A DNA stretch of 64,000 bases from ZC4RG30 sp046347045. GTDB taxonomy: Bacteria; Pseudomonadota; Gammaproteobacteria; Steroidobacterales; Steroidobacteraceae. Each line of letters begins with the position of its first letter. The stretch's first letter is position 1. The translations under genes and the position numbers were made by a program. Location of the stretch: assembly GCA_046347045.1 (NCBI GenBank), contig JAXMGX010000003.1, positions 248,001 through 312,000 of the forward strand, given 5' to 3'. The notes beneath the pieces were generated by a model. The model did no database searches. It was not told the DNA's origin and saw only the letters and a program-made list of their open reading frames with translations. Of the stretch, positions 33,719-41,694 are shown piece after piece.

Positions 33719-36700
33719 TCAGGTGGGCCCGTCCGGCGCCCACCGCGTCACGGCTTCAGGGTCCTCGCAGGCCGGCCGGATGTGCAGCCCGCCCAGCACC
33801 AGCACGAAGAACAGCGGCACGAAGAAGATCGCCAGGAAGGTGGAGGCGAGCATGCCGCCGATCACGCCCGTGCCCACGGCATTCTGCGCACCGGAACCCG
33901 CACCGCTGGCCACCGCCAGCGGCAGCACGCCGAACATGAAGGCCAGCGAAGTCATCAGGATCGGGCGCAGGCGCTGCGAGGCGGCCTGCATCACCGAATC
34001 GATCAGCGGTTTGCCGCGGTCGAAATTCTCCTTGGCGAATTCCACGATCAGGATGGCGCTCTTGGCCGCCAGGCCCATGGTGGTGAGCAACCCCACCTGG
34101 AAGAACACGTCGTTCGAGAATTGCCGCGCCAGCGTGGCCAGCACGGCGCCCAGCACGCCCAGCGGCACCACCATCAGCACCACTGCCGGTATCGACCAGC
34201 TTTCGTACAGCGCGGCCAGGCACAGGAACACCACGGCAATGGAGATGGCATACAGCGCAGGCGCCTGGCTGCCGGCCAATCGCTCTTCGTAGGAAATACC
34301 GGTCCACTCCAGGCCCACGCCGGCCGGCAGTTTCTTGACCAGATCCTCCATCGCGCGCATGGCATCGCCGGAGCTGAACCCCGGCGCCGCCTGCCCCTGC
34401 AGGCTGAAGGCCGGCACGCCGTTGTAGCGCACCAGCTTCTGCGCGCCCTGCGTCCAGTGACCGGTGGCGAAGGCCGAGAACGGCACCATTTCGCCGGCGG
34501 TATTGCGCACGTACCACTTGCCCAGGTCCTGCGGCTGCATGCGCGCGGAGGCCTCACCCTGCACATACACGCGCTTCACGCGACCACGGTCGAGGAAGTC
34601 GTTCACGTAGGTCGAACCCCAGGCGGTGGACAGCGTCTGGTTGATGTCCGCCAGCGGCACACCCAGCGCCGCGGCCTTCTCGCGGTCGATGTCGAGCTTG
34701 TACTGCGGCGCGTCTTCCACACCATTGGGACGCACGCCGGCCAGCAGCTTGTCCTGCGCGGCCATCCCCAGCAACTGGTTGCGCGCCGCCAGCAGTGCCT
34801 CGTGGCCGATGCCACCGCGATCCTGCAGCATCATGTCGAAGCCCGAGGCATTGCCCAGTTCCGCCACCGCCGGCTGCACCACGGGGAAAATCTGCGCATC
34901 GCGGATGGTGGCGAAATAGCCGCCCGCGCGCTGCGCGATGGAACGCACGTCCTGGCCCTTGCCGCGCCGCTGGTCCCAGGGCTTGAGCTTCACGAACACC
35001 AGGCCCATGTTCTGGCCCACGCCGGCGAAGCTGAAACCGGCCACGGTGAGCACACCGTCGACCACATCCTTTTCCCTGGTCATGAAGTAGTCGCGCGCCT
35101 GGGCCAGCGCCTCTTCGGTGCGCTCGCTGGTTGCACCCGGCGGCGTCTGCACGATGCCGAGCATCGAACCCGGGTCTTCATCCGGCAGGAACGAGGTGGG
35201 AATGCGCACGAACAGCACGCCCAGCACCACCACCAGCAGTCCATAGACGACGAGATAACGCCGGTTACGCAGCAGAACGCCATGCAGCCCGCGCTGGTAT
35301 GCGCCGCTGGAACGGCGGAAGGCGCGGTTGAACCAGCCGAAGAAGCCGCCGCGCTCGCGATGTCCGCCCGGGGGCTGCGGCTTAAGCAGCGTGGCGCACA
35401 ATGCCGGCGTCAGGATCAGCGCCACCAGCACCGACAGCACCATCGCCGAGACGATGGTGATCGAGAACTGGCGGTAGATCACCCCGGTGGAGCCGCCGAA
35501 GAAGGCCATGGGCACGAACACCGCGGCCAGCACCAGCGCAATGCCCACCAGGGCGCCGGTGATCTGGCCCATGGACTTGCGTGTGGCCTCGCGGGGCGAC
35601 AACCCCTCCTCGCTCATCACGCGCTCCACGTTCTCCACCACCACGATGGCATCGTCCACCAAGAGGCCAATGGACAGCGCCATGCCGAACATGGTCAGCG
35701 TGTTGATCGAAAACCCGGCCGCGGCCAGCACGCCGAAGGTGCCCAGCATCACCACCGGCACGGCGATCGTCGGTATCAGCGTCGCCCGGAAACTCTGCAG
35801 GAACAGGTACATCACCAGGAACACGAGCACGATGGCCTCGAACAGCGTCTTGGCCACTTCCTTGATGGACGTGCGGACGAAGGGCCCCGTATCCACCGGA
35901 TACGTCACTTCCACGCTGGGCGGGAAAAAGGGCTTCAGCCGGTCGAGCGTGTCATTGATGGCATTGAGCGTGTCGAGCGCATTCGCGCCGATGGCCAGGC
36001 GAATGGCCATGGCGGTGGCCGGCTTGCCGTTGTAGCGCACCGAGCGGATGAAGTTCTCCGCATCCAGCGTCACGCGCGCCACATCGCCCAGCAGCAACCG
36101 CGAGCCATCCTTGTTCACGCGCAGCAGGATGGCGGCGAACTCCTCGGGCCGCGTCAGCCGCGTGGGTCCGATGATGGTGGCATTGAGCGTCTGCCCCGCA
36201 ACGGCGGGCAGGCCGCCGATCTGCCCCGCGGACACCTGCGCGTTCTGCGCCCGGATCGCGGCCAGCACGTCCTGCGTGGTCACGCCATAAGCGGCCAGTT
36301 TCGCCGGATCGAGCCAGATGCGCATTGCGAACTGCGCGCCGAAAAGCTGCACATCGCCCACACCCTGGGTGCGCGCGATCTGGTCCTGCACGTTCGACGC
36401 GACGAAATTCGACAGGTCGTCGCCCGACATGCTGTCGTCGGTGGAATGAAAGCCCAGCACCACGAGGAAGTTGCGCGTGGGCTTGGTCACGCGCAGCCCC
36501 TGCTGCTGCACTTCCACCGGCAGCAACGAAGTGGCCGCCTGCAGCTTGTTCTGCACCTGCACCTGCGCGATGTCCGGATTCGTGCCCTGCTTGAAGGTCA
36601 GGTTCACGTTCGCCGTGCCATCGGCGCTGGACTCGGAGGTGATGTAGTCCAGCCCGTCGATGCCGTTCATCTGCTGTTCGATGACCTGCACCACGGTGTC

Positions 36701-36877
36701 CTGCGCGGTCTGCGCGGAGGCCCCCGGATAGCTTGCGCTGATGCCCACCTGCGGCGGCGCTATCGGCGGGTACTGCATGATGGGCAGGTTCAGCACGGCG
36801 AGGCCGCCTGCCAGCATCAGCACCAGCGCGATCACCCACGCGAAGACGGGACGGTCGATGAAGAAGCGCGGCAGCAT
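33719..36877 (-). CDS. RND-family efflux pump inner-membrane permease (AcrB/MexB type)
   Basis: A 1052-residue proton-driven drug and solvent exporter of the HAE1 group. It opens with the family hallmark RFFIDRPVFAWVIALVLMLAGG, has large periplasmic loops after TM1 and TM7, and keeps the proton-relay Asp pair in LLVDDAIVVVENVER. Length and topology (12 transmembrane segments) are normal. Its ATG immediately follows the stop of the adaptor gene. The operon order is marR - adaptor - permease; no outer-membrane TolC-type gene is present in the window. Confidence 0.97.
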   Translation of the reverse strand: MLPRFFIDRPVFAWVIALVLMLAGGLAVLNLPIMQYPPIAPPQVGISASYPGASAQTAQDTVVQVIEQQMNGIDGLDYITSESSADGTANVNLTFKQGTNPDIAQVQVQNKLQAATSLLPVEVQQQGLRVTKPTRNFLVVLGFHSTDDSMSGDDLSNFVASNVQDQIARTQGVGDVQLFGAQFAMRIWLDPAKLAAYGVTTQDVLAAIRAQNAQVSAGQIGGLPAVAGQTLNATIIGPTRLTRPEEFAAILLRVNKDGSRLLLGDVARVTLDAENFIRSVRYNGKPATAMAIRLAIGANALDTLNAINDTLDRLKPFFPPSVEVTYPVDTGPFVRTSIKEVAKTLFEAIVLVFLVMYLFLQSFRATLIPTIAVPVVMLGTFGVLAAAGFSINTLTMFGMALSIGLLVDDAIVVVENVERVMSEEGLSPREATRKSMGQITGALVGIALVLAAVFVPMAFFGGSTGVIYRQFSITIVSAMVLSVLVALILTPALCATLLKPQPPGGHRERGGFFGWFNRAFRRSSGAYQRGLHGVLLRNRRYLVVYGLLVVVLGVLFVRIPTSFLPDEDPGSMLGIVQTPPGATSERTEEALAQARDYFMTREKDVVDGVLTVAGFSFAGVGQNMGLVFVKLKPWDQRRGKGQDVRSIAQRAGGYFATIRDAQIFPVVQPAVAELGNASGFDMMLQDRGGIGHEALLAARNQLLGMAAQDKLLAGVRPNGVEDAPQYKLDIDREKAAALGVPLADINQTLSTAWGSTYVNDFLDRGRVKRVYVQGEASARMQPQDLGKWYVRNTAGEMVPFSAFATGHWTQGAQKLVRYNGVPAFSLQGQAAPGFSSGDAMRAMEDLVKKLPAGVGLEWTGISYEERLAGSQAPALYAISIAVVFLCLAALYESWSIPAVVLMVVPLGVLGAVLATLARQFSNDVFFQVGLLTTMGLAAKSAILIVEFAKENFDRGKPLIDSVMQAASQRLRPILMTSLAFMFGVLPLAVASGAGSGAQNAVGTGVIGGMLASTFLAIFFVPLFFVLVLGGLHIRPACEDPEAVTRWAPDGPT

Positions 36878-38056
36878 TCAGCCTCCCGTCTTGGCGGCGG
36901 CAGCATCGGCTGCCTGGGCGGCCGCGCCGCTTGCACCCGCAGGCACCGGCTTCACCGTCATTCCCGCACGCGCCTTCTGCAATCCTTCGACGATCACGCG
37001 ATCGCCGGCAGCAAGGCCCGCACCGACCAGCCATTGATTGCCCACGGCGCGACTGGCTTCGATCACCTTCTCGATCACCTTGCCCTGGGCATCCACCAGC
37101 AGCACCGTGGGCTCGCCGCGCCCATTGCGCGCCACCGCGCCCTGCGGCACCAGCAGTGCCTGCGGGTCATGTCCCAGTTCCAGCCGCGCGCGCACGAACA
37201 TGCCCGGCAACAGCGTGCGATCCTTGTTCGGGAATTCCGCGCGCAGCAGCACCGATCCCGTGCCCTGGTCCACGGTCACTTCGGAGAACTGCAGCGCGCC
37301 GCTGGCCGCATAGGTGCTGCCATCCTCGAGCACCAGATTCACCTTGGCCTTGCGCGAACCGGCATCCTGCAGCCGGCCCGCGTCCAGGTCGCGACGCAGC
37401 CGCAGCAGCTCCGCGCTCGACTGCGTGACATCCACATAGATGGGATCGAGCTGCGCGATGGTGGCCAGCGGCGCATCCTGCGCCTTCTTGGCCAGCGCAC
37501 CCTCGGTCACCAGCGAGCGGCCGATGCGCCCACTGATGGGCGCGCGAAGCTGCGTGTACCCCAGGTCGATGCGCGCCGATTCGATGGCGGCGCGCGCCGA
37601 AGCCACCGCCGCCTCGCCCGAGAGCCTGCCCGCCACGGCGTTGTCGTAGTCCTGCTTGCTGACCACGCCGCGCTGCTGCAGCGGCTCATAGCGTTCGGCC
37701 AGCAGACGCGCGGCATTGAGCTGTGCCTCGGCGCTGGCAAGCTGAGCCTCGGCACGGCGCAGCGCGGCCTGATACGGCGCAGGATCGATCTCGTACAGCG
37801 GCTGCCCCGCGCGTACCTCCGCACCCTCGGTGAACAGCCGGTGGCGGATGATGCCGTCCACCTGCGGCCGCACCTCGGCGATGCGATAGGCCGACGTGCG
37901 CCCCGGCAGCTCGTCGATCAGCTCCACGGGCTTCGCGGCCAGCGTGATCACACCCACCTCGGGTGCGGGCGGCGGACCGCCCTGCTGCGAACGGCCACTG
38001 CAGGCCGCGAGCGCAACGGCTGCAGGAATCAGAAACAGTGTGGATGCGGACTTCAT
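36878..38056 (-). CDS. RND efflux periplasmic adaptor (membrane fusion) lipoprotein
   Basis: A 392-residue adaptor starting MKSASTLFLIPAAVALAACSG, with lipobox LAAC for attachment to the inner membrane. The lipoyl-like halves, the alpha-helical hairpin (AEAQLASAEAQLNAARLLAERYEPLQQRGVVSKQDYD) and the beta-barrel with YTQLRAPISGRIG are in the expected order. The ATG at 38056 overlaps the marR stop by 4 bases; a GTG at 38065 is the alternative. It links the permease to an outer-membrane channel that must be encoded elsewhere. Confidence 0.95.
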   Translation of the reverse strand: MKSASTLFLIPAAVALAACSGRSQQGGPPPAPEVGVITLAAKPVELIDELPGRTSAYRIAEVRPQVDGIIRHRLFTEGAEVRAGQPLYEIDPAPYQAALRRAEAQLASAEAQLNAARLLAERYEPLQQRGVVSKQDYDNAVAGRLSGEAAVASARAAIESARIDLGYTQLRAPISGRIGRSLVTEGALAKKAQDAPLATIAQLDPIYVDVTQSSAELLRLRRDLDAGRLQDAGSRKAKVNLVLEDGSTYAASGALQFSEVTVDQGTGSVLLRAEFPNKDRTLLPGMFVRARLELGHDPQALLVPQGAVARNGRGEPTVLLVDAQGKVIEKVIEASRAVGNQWLVGAGLAAGDRVIVEGLQKARAGMTVKPVPAGASGAAAQAADAAAAKTGG

Positions 38057-38526
38057 GGGGTGCACTCCTGCGGTGCCGGCGCCGGGCCGACGTTCTCGAG
38101 CATGCGGCTGAGCAGCGCGATCAGCGTCTGCTGATCCTGCGGTGAAAAGCCGCTCAGGTGACGCTGCAATTCCTCGCGCACCAGCGCGGGAATTCCAGCC
38201 GCCGATTCGCGGCCCTTGTCAGTCAGTGAAAGATTCACGACGCGCCGGTCGGCATCGTTGCGCGTACGCAGCAGCAACTGCTTCTGCTCCAGGCGGTCGA
38301 GCATGCGCGTCATCGCGCCGCAGTCCATCTGGCACTCGCGCGCCAGCGCGGCAACGGTATCGGCGCGGCCCAGCGCCAGCAGCAGCAGTGGCTCCCACTG
38401 CATGGCCGTGAGCTCCAGCGGCTGCATGCGCGCGTCCACGTTGCGCAGCATGGACAGGAACACGAGCTTCAGCAGTCGCCCGATCTGCAGCGGCGGCTCA
38501 TCGGGGGACAGCAGGGATTCCGGCAT
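38053..38526 (-). CDS. MarR-family transcriptional regulator of the RND operon
   Basis: A 157-residue winged-helix regulator. The DNA-binding core includes TVAALARECQMDCGAMTRMLDRLEQKQLLLR and the wing RNDADRRVVNLSLTDKGRE, both standard for MarR. It is the first gene of the efflux operon and overlaps the adaptor start by 4 bases, so it probably represses its own operon and is relieved by a small hydrophobic ligand. A promoter with an imperfect dyad is visible 60-90 bp upstream. Confidence 0.93.
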   Translation of the reverse strand: MPESLLSPDEPPLQIGRLLKLVFLSMLRNVDARMQPLELTAMQWEPLLLLALGRADTVAALARECQMDCGAMTRMLDRLEQKQLLLRTRNDADRRVVNLSLTDKGRESAAGIPALVREELQRHLSGFSPQDQQTLIALLSRMLENVGPAPAPQECTP

Positions 38527-38574
38527 CGAGACTCCACGGCCACGTTGACAGTGGGCCGGTGCCGGAATTTTAGG

Positions 38575-38615
38575 TGCTTAGGCAGTATTTAGCAAGTCAA
38601 ATGATGTAGCGTCAA
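38575..38615 (-). promoter_or_regulatory. Candidate promoter and operator for the marR-efflux operon
   Basis: On the minus strand TTGACG (38615-38610) and TAAATA (38591-38586) are separated by 18 bases, a plausible sigma-70 promoter. A 20-bp imperfect dyad with TGCT/AGCA ends (38575-38594) covers the -10 box, where a MarR repressor would be expected to bind. GTCAAAT is also repeated nearby. The stretch is AT-rich against a GC-rich background. Confidence 0.4.
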
Positions 38616-38649
38616 ATTCAACCCGCGAGAACCGCAGCACCCGGCGTCC

Positions 38650-40107
38650 TCAATACAGGGGCACCGTCGGCACCCAGTTGCCATGAATGCCGTACTTCAG
38701 CCGCACCGGCAGCTTGATGGTGGCCACCGGCCCGGCACTCATGCGCATGGCATCGAGGATCACCAGGTCACTGCGATGCTCGGCGCGGCGGTTCACCACG
38801 CCGATCACGTAGCCCTCGCCCTCTGCCGACTTCGCGCTCTTCGGTGCGAACACCGGCTCCTGCGTGCTCGAGGTGTCCCCTGCGAACCAGCTGTCGGCCT
38901 TGCCCGTCTGCATGTCCATGGTGAGCAGCGTGTTGAAGAAGAAGCCCATCACCGGTCCCGCCTTGTCGGCGTTGTAGGGTTTGGTGGGATCGGTGGCCTG
39001 CATGAAGCCGTAACGATACGGACGGCCCACGTAGCGGTCGTCGCAGTGCGGGAACTCGGCCGCCATGCGCGAGAGCACCACCGGCACCGGCTTGCTGCTC
39101 TTGTCCTTCATGTCGAAGCACCAGCGCGTGACCTCGGTGCCGATGGAACCCGGCGCCGGCACCTTGCCGTTCTTGTCGGGGAAGAACCAGAACACATTGT
39201 CGAGCGCCACCGGCAGGTCGAGGTACAGCTTGCCGCCCTCGTCGAAAGCGTTGATCACATGGCCCGGGAAGGCATTGGGCGCGCGGAAGAAGCGCACGTC
39301 CTTGGCCTGTCCGCCGCGCGGGCACACGATGTAGATCTGGTCGAGCGAGGCATCCCACTGGAAGGCGATGCCGCCCTTCTTCAGGCGCTCGATGTCCATC
39401 ACCTGCGGAATCAGCGGCAGGATGATGTAGCCCTCGCTGATGGCGCACTCGTGGATCATCCCGGGGTACGGCGACTTGAACCACACCTCCCAGGTCTTCC
39501 TGCCCGTCTTGTCGAAGCTGTAGATGGCGATGTCGTCGGTGGCCTCGCCCTTGGCCGCATAGGCATAGCCGAAGAGTTCACCGGTGGCCGGATCGATCTT
39601 CGGATGCGCGGTGAACGAGGTGGCCGTCATCTGGCCGTTCCAGTCCCAGAGCTGGCGGGTTTCCAGCGTCTGCGGATCGATGGAATACGGAGGGCCATCC
39701 TCCTTCATCGCAAGGATCTGCCCCGCATGCAGCACCACATTGGTGTTGGACACCGTGCGCTGCACGCCCTTCACACTGGGATCGTCGGTGAAGGGATTGC
39801 GGTAATCGCCGAACAACCCGCGGCGCGCGGCGCGCTCGGCTTTCAGGCGATTGGTCATCACGTACCGGGTCTGCATGTCGCAGTGGCCGTCCTTGATCCG
39901 GAAGGCCGTCATGAAGCCGTCGCCGTTGAACGGATTGGCATCACCCATCTTCGGCGGGAACGCCTGATCCGGGCCCACGCGGTAGAACGTGCCATCCAGC
40001 GAGGCGGGAATCTGCCCCTCCACTTCCAGGTCGAACACCGATCCCTCGAAGCGGAACGGCTCGTCGATGGTCATGAAGGTGGGGGACTTCGGAAAAGGCG
40101 TGGTCAT
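38650..40107 (-). CDS. Carotenoid/stilbene cleavage-type oxygenase
   Basis: A 485-residue seven-blade propeller non-heme iron oxygenase. The four conserved iron-binding His are found as His168 (FTAHPK), His219 (MIHECAIS), His283 (PGHVINAF) and His475 (IHGNWVP). The opening TFYRVGPDQAFPP and the NGDGFMTAFRI segment are also typical. The family splits a C=C bond of carotenoids, apocarotenoids, or stilbenes such as lignostilbene, giving two aldehydes or ketones. The ATG at 40107 has a strong SD (AAGGAGA). No carotenoid biosynthesis gene is in view, so a lignin-type stilbene or scavenged terpenoid is as likely as a carotenoid. Confidence 0.93.
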   Translation of the reverse strand: MTTPFPKSPTFMTIDEPFRFEGSVFDLEVEGQIPASLDGTFYRVGPDQAFPPKMGDANPFNGDGFMTAFRIKDGHCDMQTRYVMTNRLKAERAARRGLFGDYRNPFTDDPSVKGVQRTVSNTNVVLHAGQILAMKEDGPPYSIDPQTLETRQLWDWNGQMTATSFTAHPKIDPATGELFGYAYAAKGEATDDIAIYSFDKTGRKTWEVWFKSPYPGMIHECAISEGYIILPLIPQVMDIERLKKGGIAFQWDASLDQIYIVCPRGGQAKDVRFFRAPNAFPGHVINAFDEGGKLYLDLPVALDNVFWFFPDKNGKVPAPGSIGTEVTRWCFDMKDKSSKPVPVVLSRMAAEFPHCDDRYVGRPYRYGFMQATDPTKPYNADKAGPVMGFFFNTLLTMDMQTGKADSWFAGDTSSTQEPVFAPKSAKSAEGEGYVIGVVNRRAEHRSDLVILDAMRMSAGPVATIKLPVRLKYGIHGNWVPTVPLY

Positions 40108-40187
40108 GGGGACTCTCCTTGTTTGCAAGGATGGTAACAGCAGAAAGGGGGGCAACCCTGACGGCGGTCAATTCCCCCCAAGGCCGA

Positions 40188-41567
40188 TCAGCGCTTGGCG
40201 GCGGCGGTCTTGAGCCCCAGCGGCGCGGCGAATCGCGGCAGCGTCTCGGCAAGAATCTGGCTGACAGACGTCCGATCCTCGGCGCTCAGCGTCGCGCCGA
40301 TGCCGGTCTGGTCGCGACCCTGCAGCACGTCGACGATGCGCCCCTCGATGTACTCACGCACATAGGGCGGCAGCGCGTTGTACGACTCGGTGTAGATCAT
40401 GTAGCTCAGCGGATACTTGAACAAGCGCTTGTCGAGCTTCAGGTCGCGCAGACTGCGGCCTTCGGAATCCTTCGGTCCGCGCTGCGCAAAGCGTTCGGTG
40501 TAGCCGCTGCTGGTGATCACCTGGCCGGCGAGCGGCACGGCGTCAGCGAAGAACATCGCGCGCAGCAACGGTTCGCACACCTGCTTCAGCGCCGCCTGGC
40601 GTCGCGGCTCGATGTCGGCCCAGACCTTGGGTGCGGGTCCCGTGCCGGCCTGCGACATGATGGTGGACACCTTGTACAGCACGCGCGTGATCAGGTTCTG
40701 CACGAAGGTCTGGTGCTCCGAGACCAGCAGTGCGACCACGTCGCTCTTGTCAGAGATGTACTTGCTGGTATCGAAGTAGGCCGACACCGTGCCCACGTTG
40801 TCGCGGCCCGGAATCAGCTCGCGCAGGCGATCGCCCTGGTGGCCCGGGGTCTCCGTGCGCAGCGGCAGATTGCCGAAATGGGTTACGGGCGGCCCGCCGC
40901 GCGCTGCCTGGTACCAGCCGCTGAGGTACCAGCCACCCCAGCGTTCGGCGATCGGGGTACGGTCATCCACTTCGGAGGCGCTGCCGAAGGTACGGGTGTC
41001 GGCCTTGTCGTCGACCGGCGCCGACATGATCATGACGCGCGGCACGCCGCCGCCCATCATCGAGTAGGTATCGTGGCAGGTGAGGCAGCGTCCGCCATCG
41101 CGCTCGAGCACCGGCGGCGTGTCCTGGCGGTTGATCATGCCGAAATAGACGATGCCCACCTTGGCATCCACCGACGCGAATTCCATCAGGTCGGTGTTGA
41201 GCACGAAGCCCACGTAGGTGTCGTCGTTGAAGTAGATGGCCCGCGGCGTCTGCTCGTTGATCACCGAAGTCTGCAGACTGGTCTTCGAGAACACCATGAT
41301 CTGCGAGCTGGGGTCGATCTCCAGCGCCTTCAGCACCGAGCGCAGGTATCCGAAATGCGGTTCCCACTGCAGCTTCAATTCACCACTGTTCAGCTTCTGC
41401 TGAAAGCGCCAGATGCGGTTGTCGCGCGCCGGCCCGGAATAATTGATGGCCGGGTACTCCATGTCGTAACGCATCGCATTTGCGATCAGTCGGTCGGTAT
41501 CCGCACGGGCGACCCCCGTCAGCGCAAACAGCATGAAAACCGCTACAACCCAGCCCTTACTGCCCAT
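40188..41567 (-). CDS. Periplasmic protein with single c-type heme site, unknown function
   Basis: A 459-residue protein with a signal peptide (cleavage near VARADT, residues 20-24) and one CxxCH heme-attachment motif (Cys161, Cys164, His165 in CLTCHDTYSMMGGG). The rest, about 400 residues, is not a family I can name; it has conserved-looking blocks such as GWYLSGWYQ and THFGNLPLRTETPGHQGDRLREL. Mono-heme periplasmic proteins usually carry electrons or sense redox state. The ATG at 41567 was chosen because it gives a proper signal peptide, with GGAGG upstream. It ends 80 bases before the carotenoid-oxygenase start on the same strand. Confidence 0.8.
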   Translation of the reverse strand: MGSKGWVVAVFMLFALTGVARADTDRLIANAMRYDMEYPAINYSGPARDNRIWRFQQKLNSGELKLQWEPHFGYLRSVLKALEIDPSSQIMVFSKTSLQTSVINEQTPRAIYFNDDTYVGFVLNTDLMEFASVDAKVGIVYFGMINRQDTPPVLERDGGRCLTCHDTYSMMGGGVPRVMIMSAPVDDKADTRTFGSASEVDDRTPIAERWGGWYLSGWYQAARGGPPVTHFGNLPLRTETPGHQGDRLRELIPGRDNVGTVSAYFDTSKYISDKSDVVALLVSEHQTFVQNLITRVLYKVSTIMSQAGTGPAPKVWADIEPRRQAALKQVCEPLLRAMFFADAVPLAGQVITSSGYTERFAQRGPKDSEGRSLRDLKLDKRLFKYPLSYMIYTESYNALPPYVREYIEGRIVDVLQGRDQTGIGATLSAEDRTSVSQILAETLPRFAAPLGLKTAAAKR

Positions 41568-41581
41568 TTCCGGCCTCCGGC

Positions 41582-41598
41582 ATACCTTTAATAGGTAT
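41582..41598. promoter_or_regulatory. Inverted repeat in divergent promoter region
   Basis: ATACCT-N5-AGGTAT is a perfect 6-bp-arm dyad, 14 bp upstream of the heme-protein start and 97 bp upstream of the GH88-like start. It sits in the only AT-rich patch of the 128-bp divergent intergenic region, beside TATAAG on the minus strand. It is a candidate repressor site for the heme-protein gene. Confidence 0.4.
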
Positions 41599-41694
41599 CT
41601 TATATGCAACTTCAAAAACCTGACACTGACGCGTCCTGCTTCGACTGCGCCCGACGCGCCTTGTTCCCCGCGCACATGCGGCGATAATCATTAC

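Noticed and set aside
33782..38134. A 1450-codon open frame on the plus strand across the efflux operon
   Set aside because: It is antisense to the clearly identified RND permease and adaptor genes, His/Gln/Arg-rich with no domain; such shadows are expected in GC-rich DNA with strong third-position bias.
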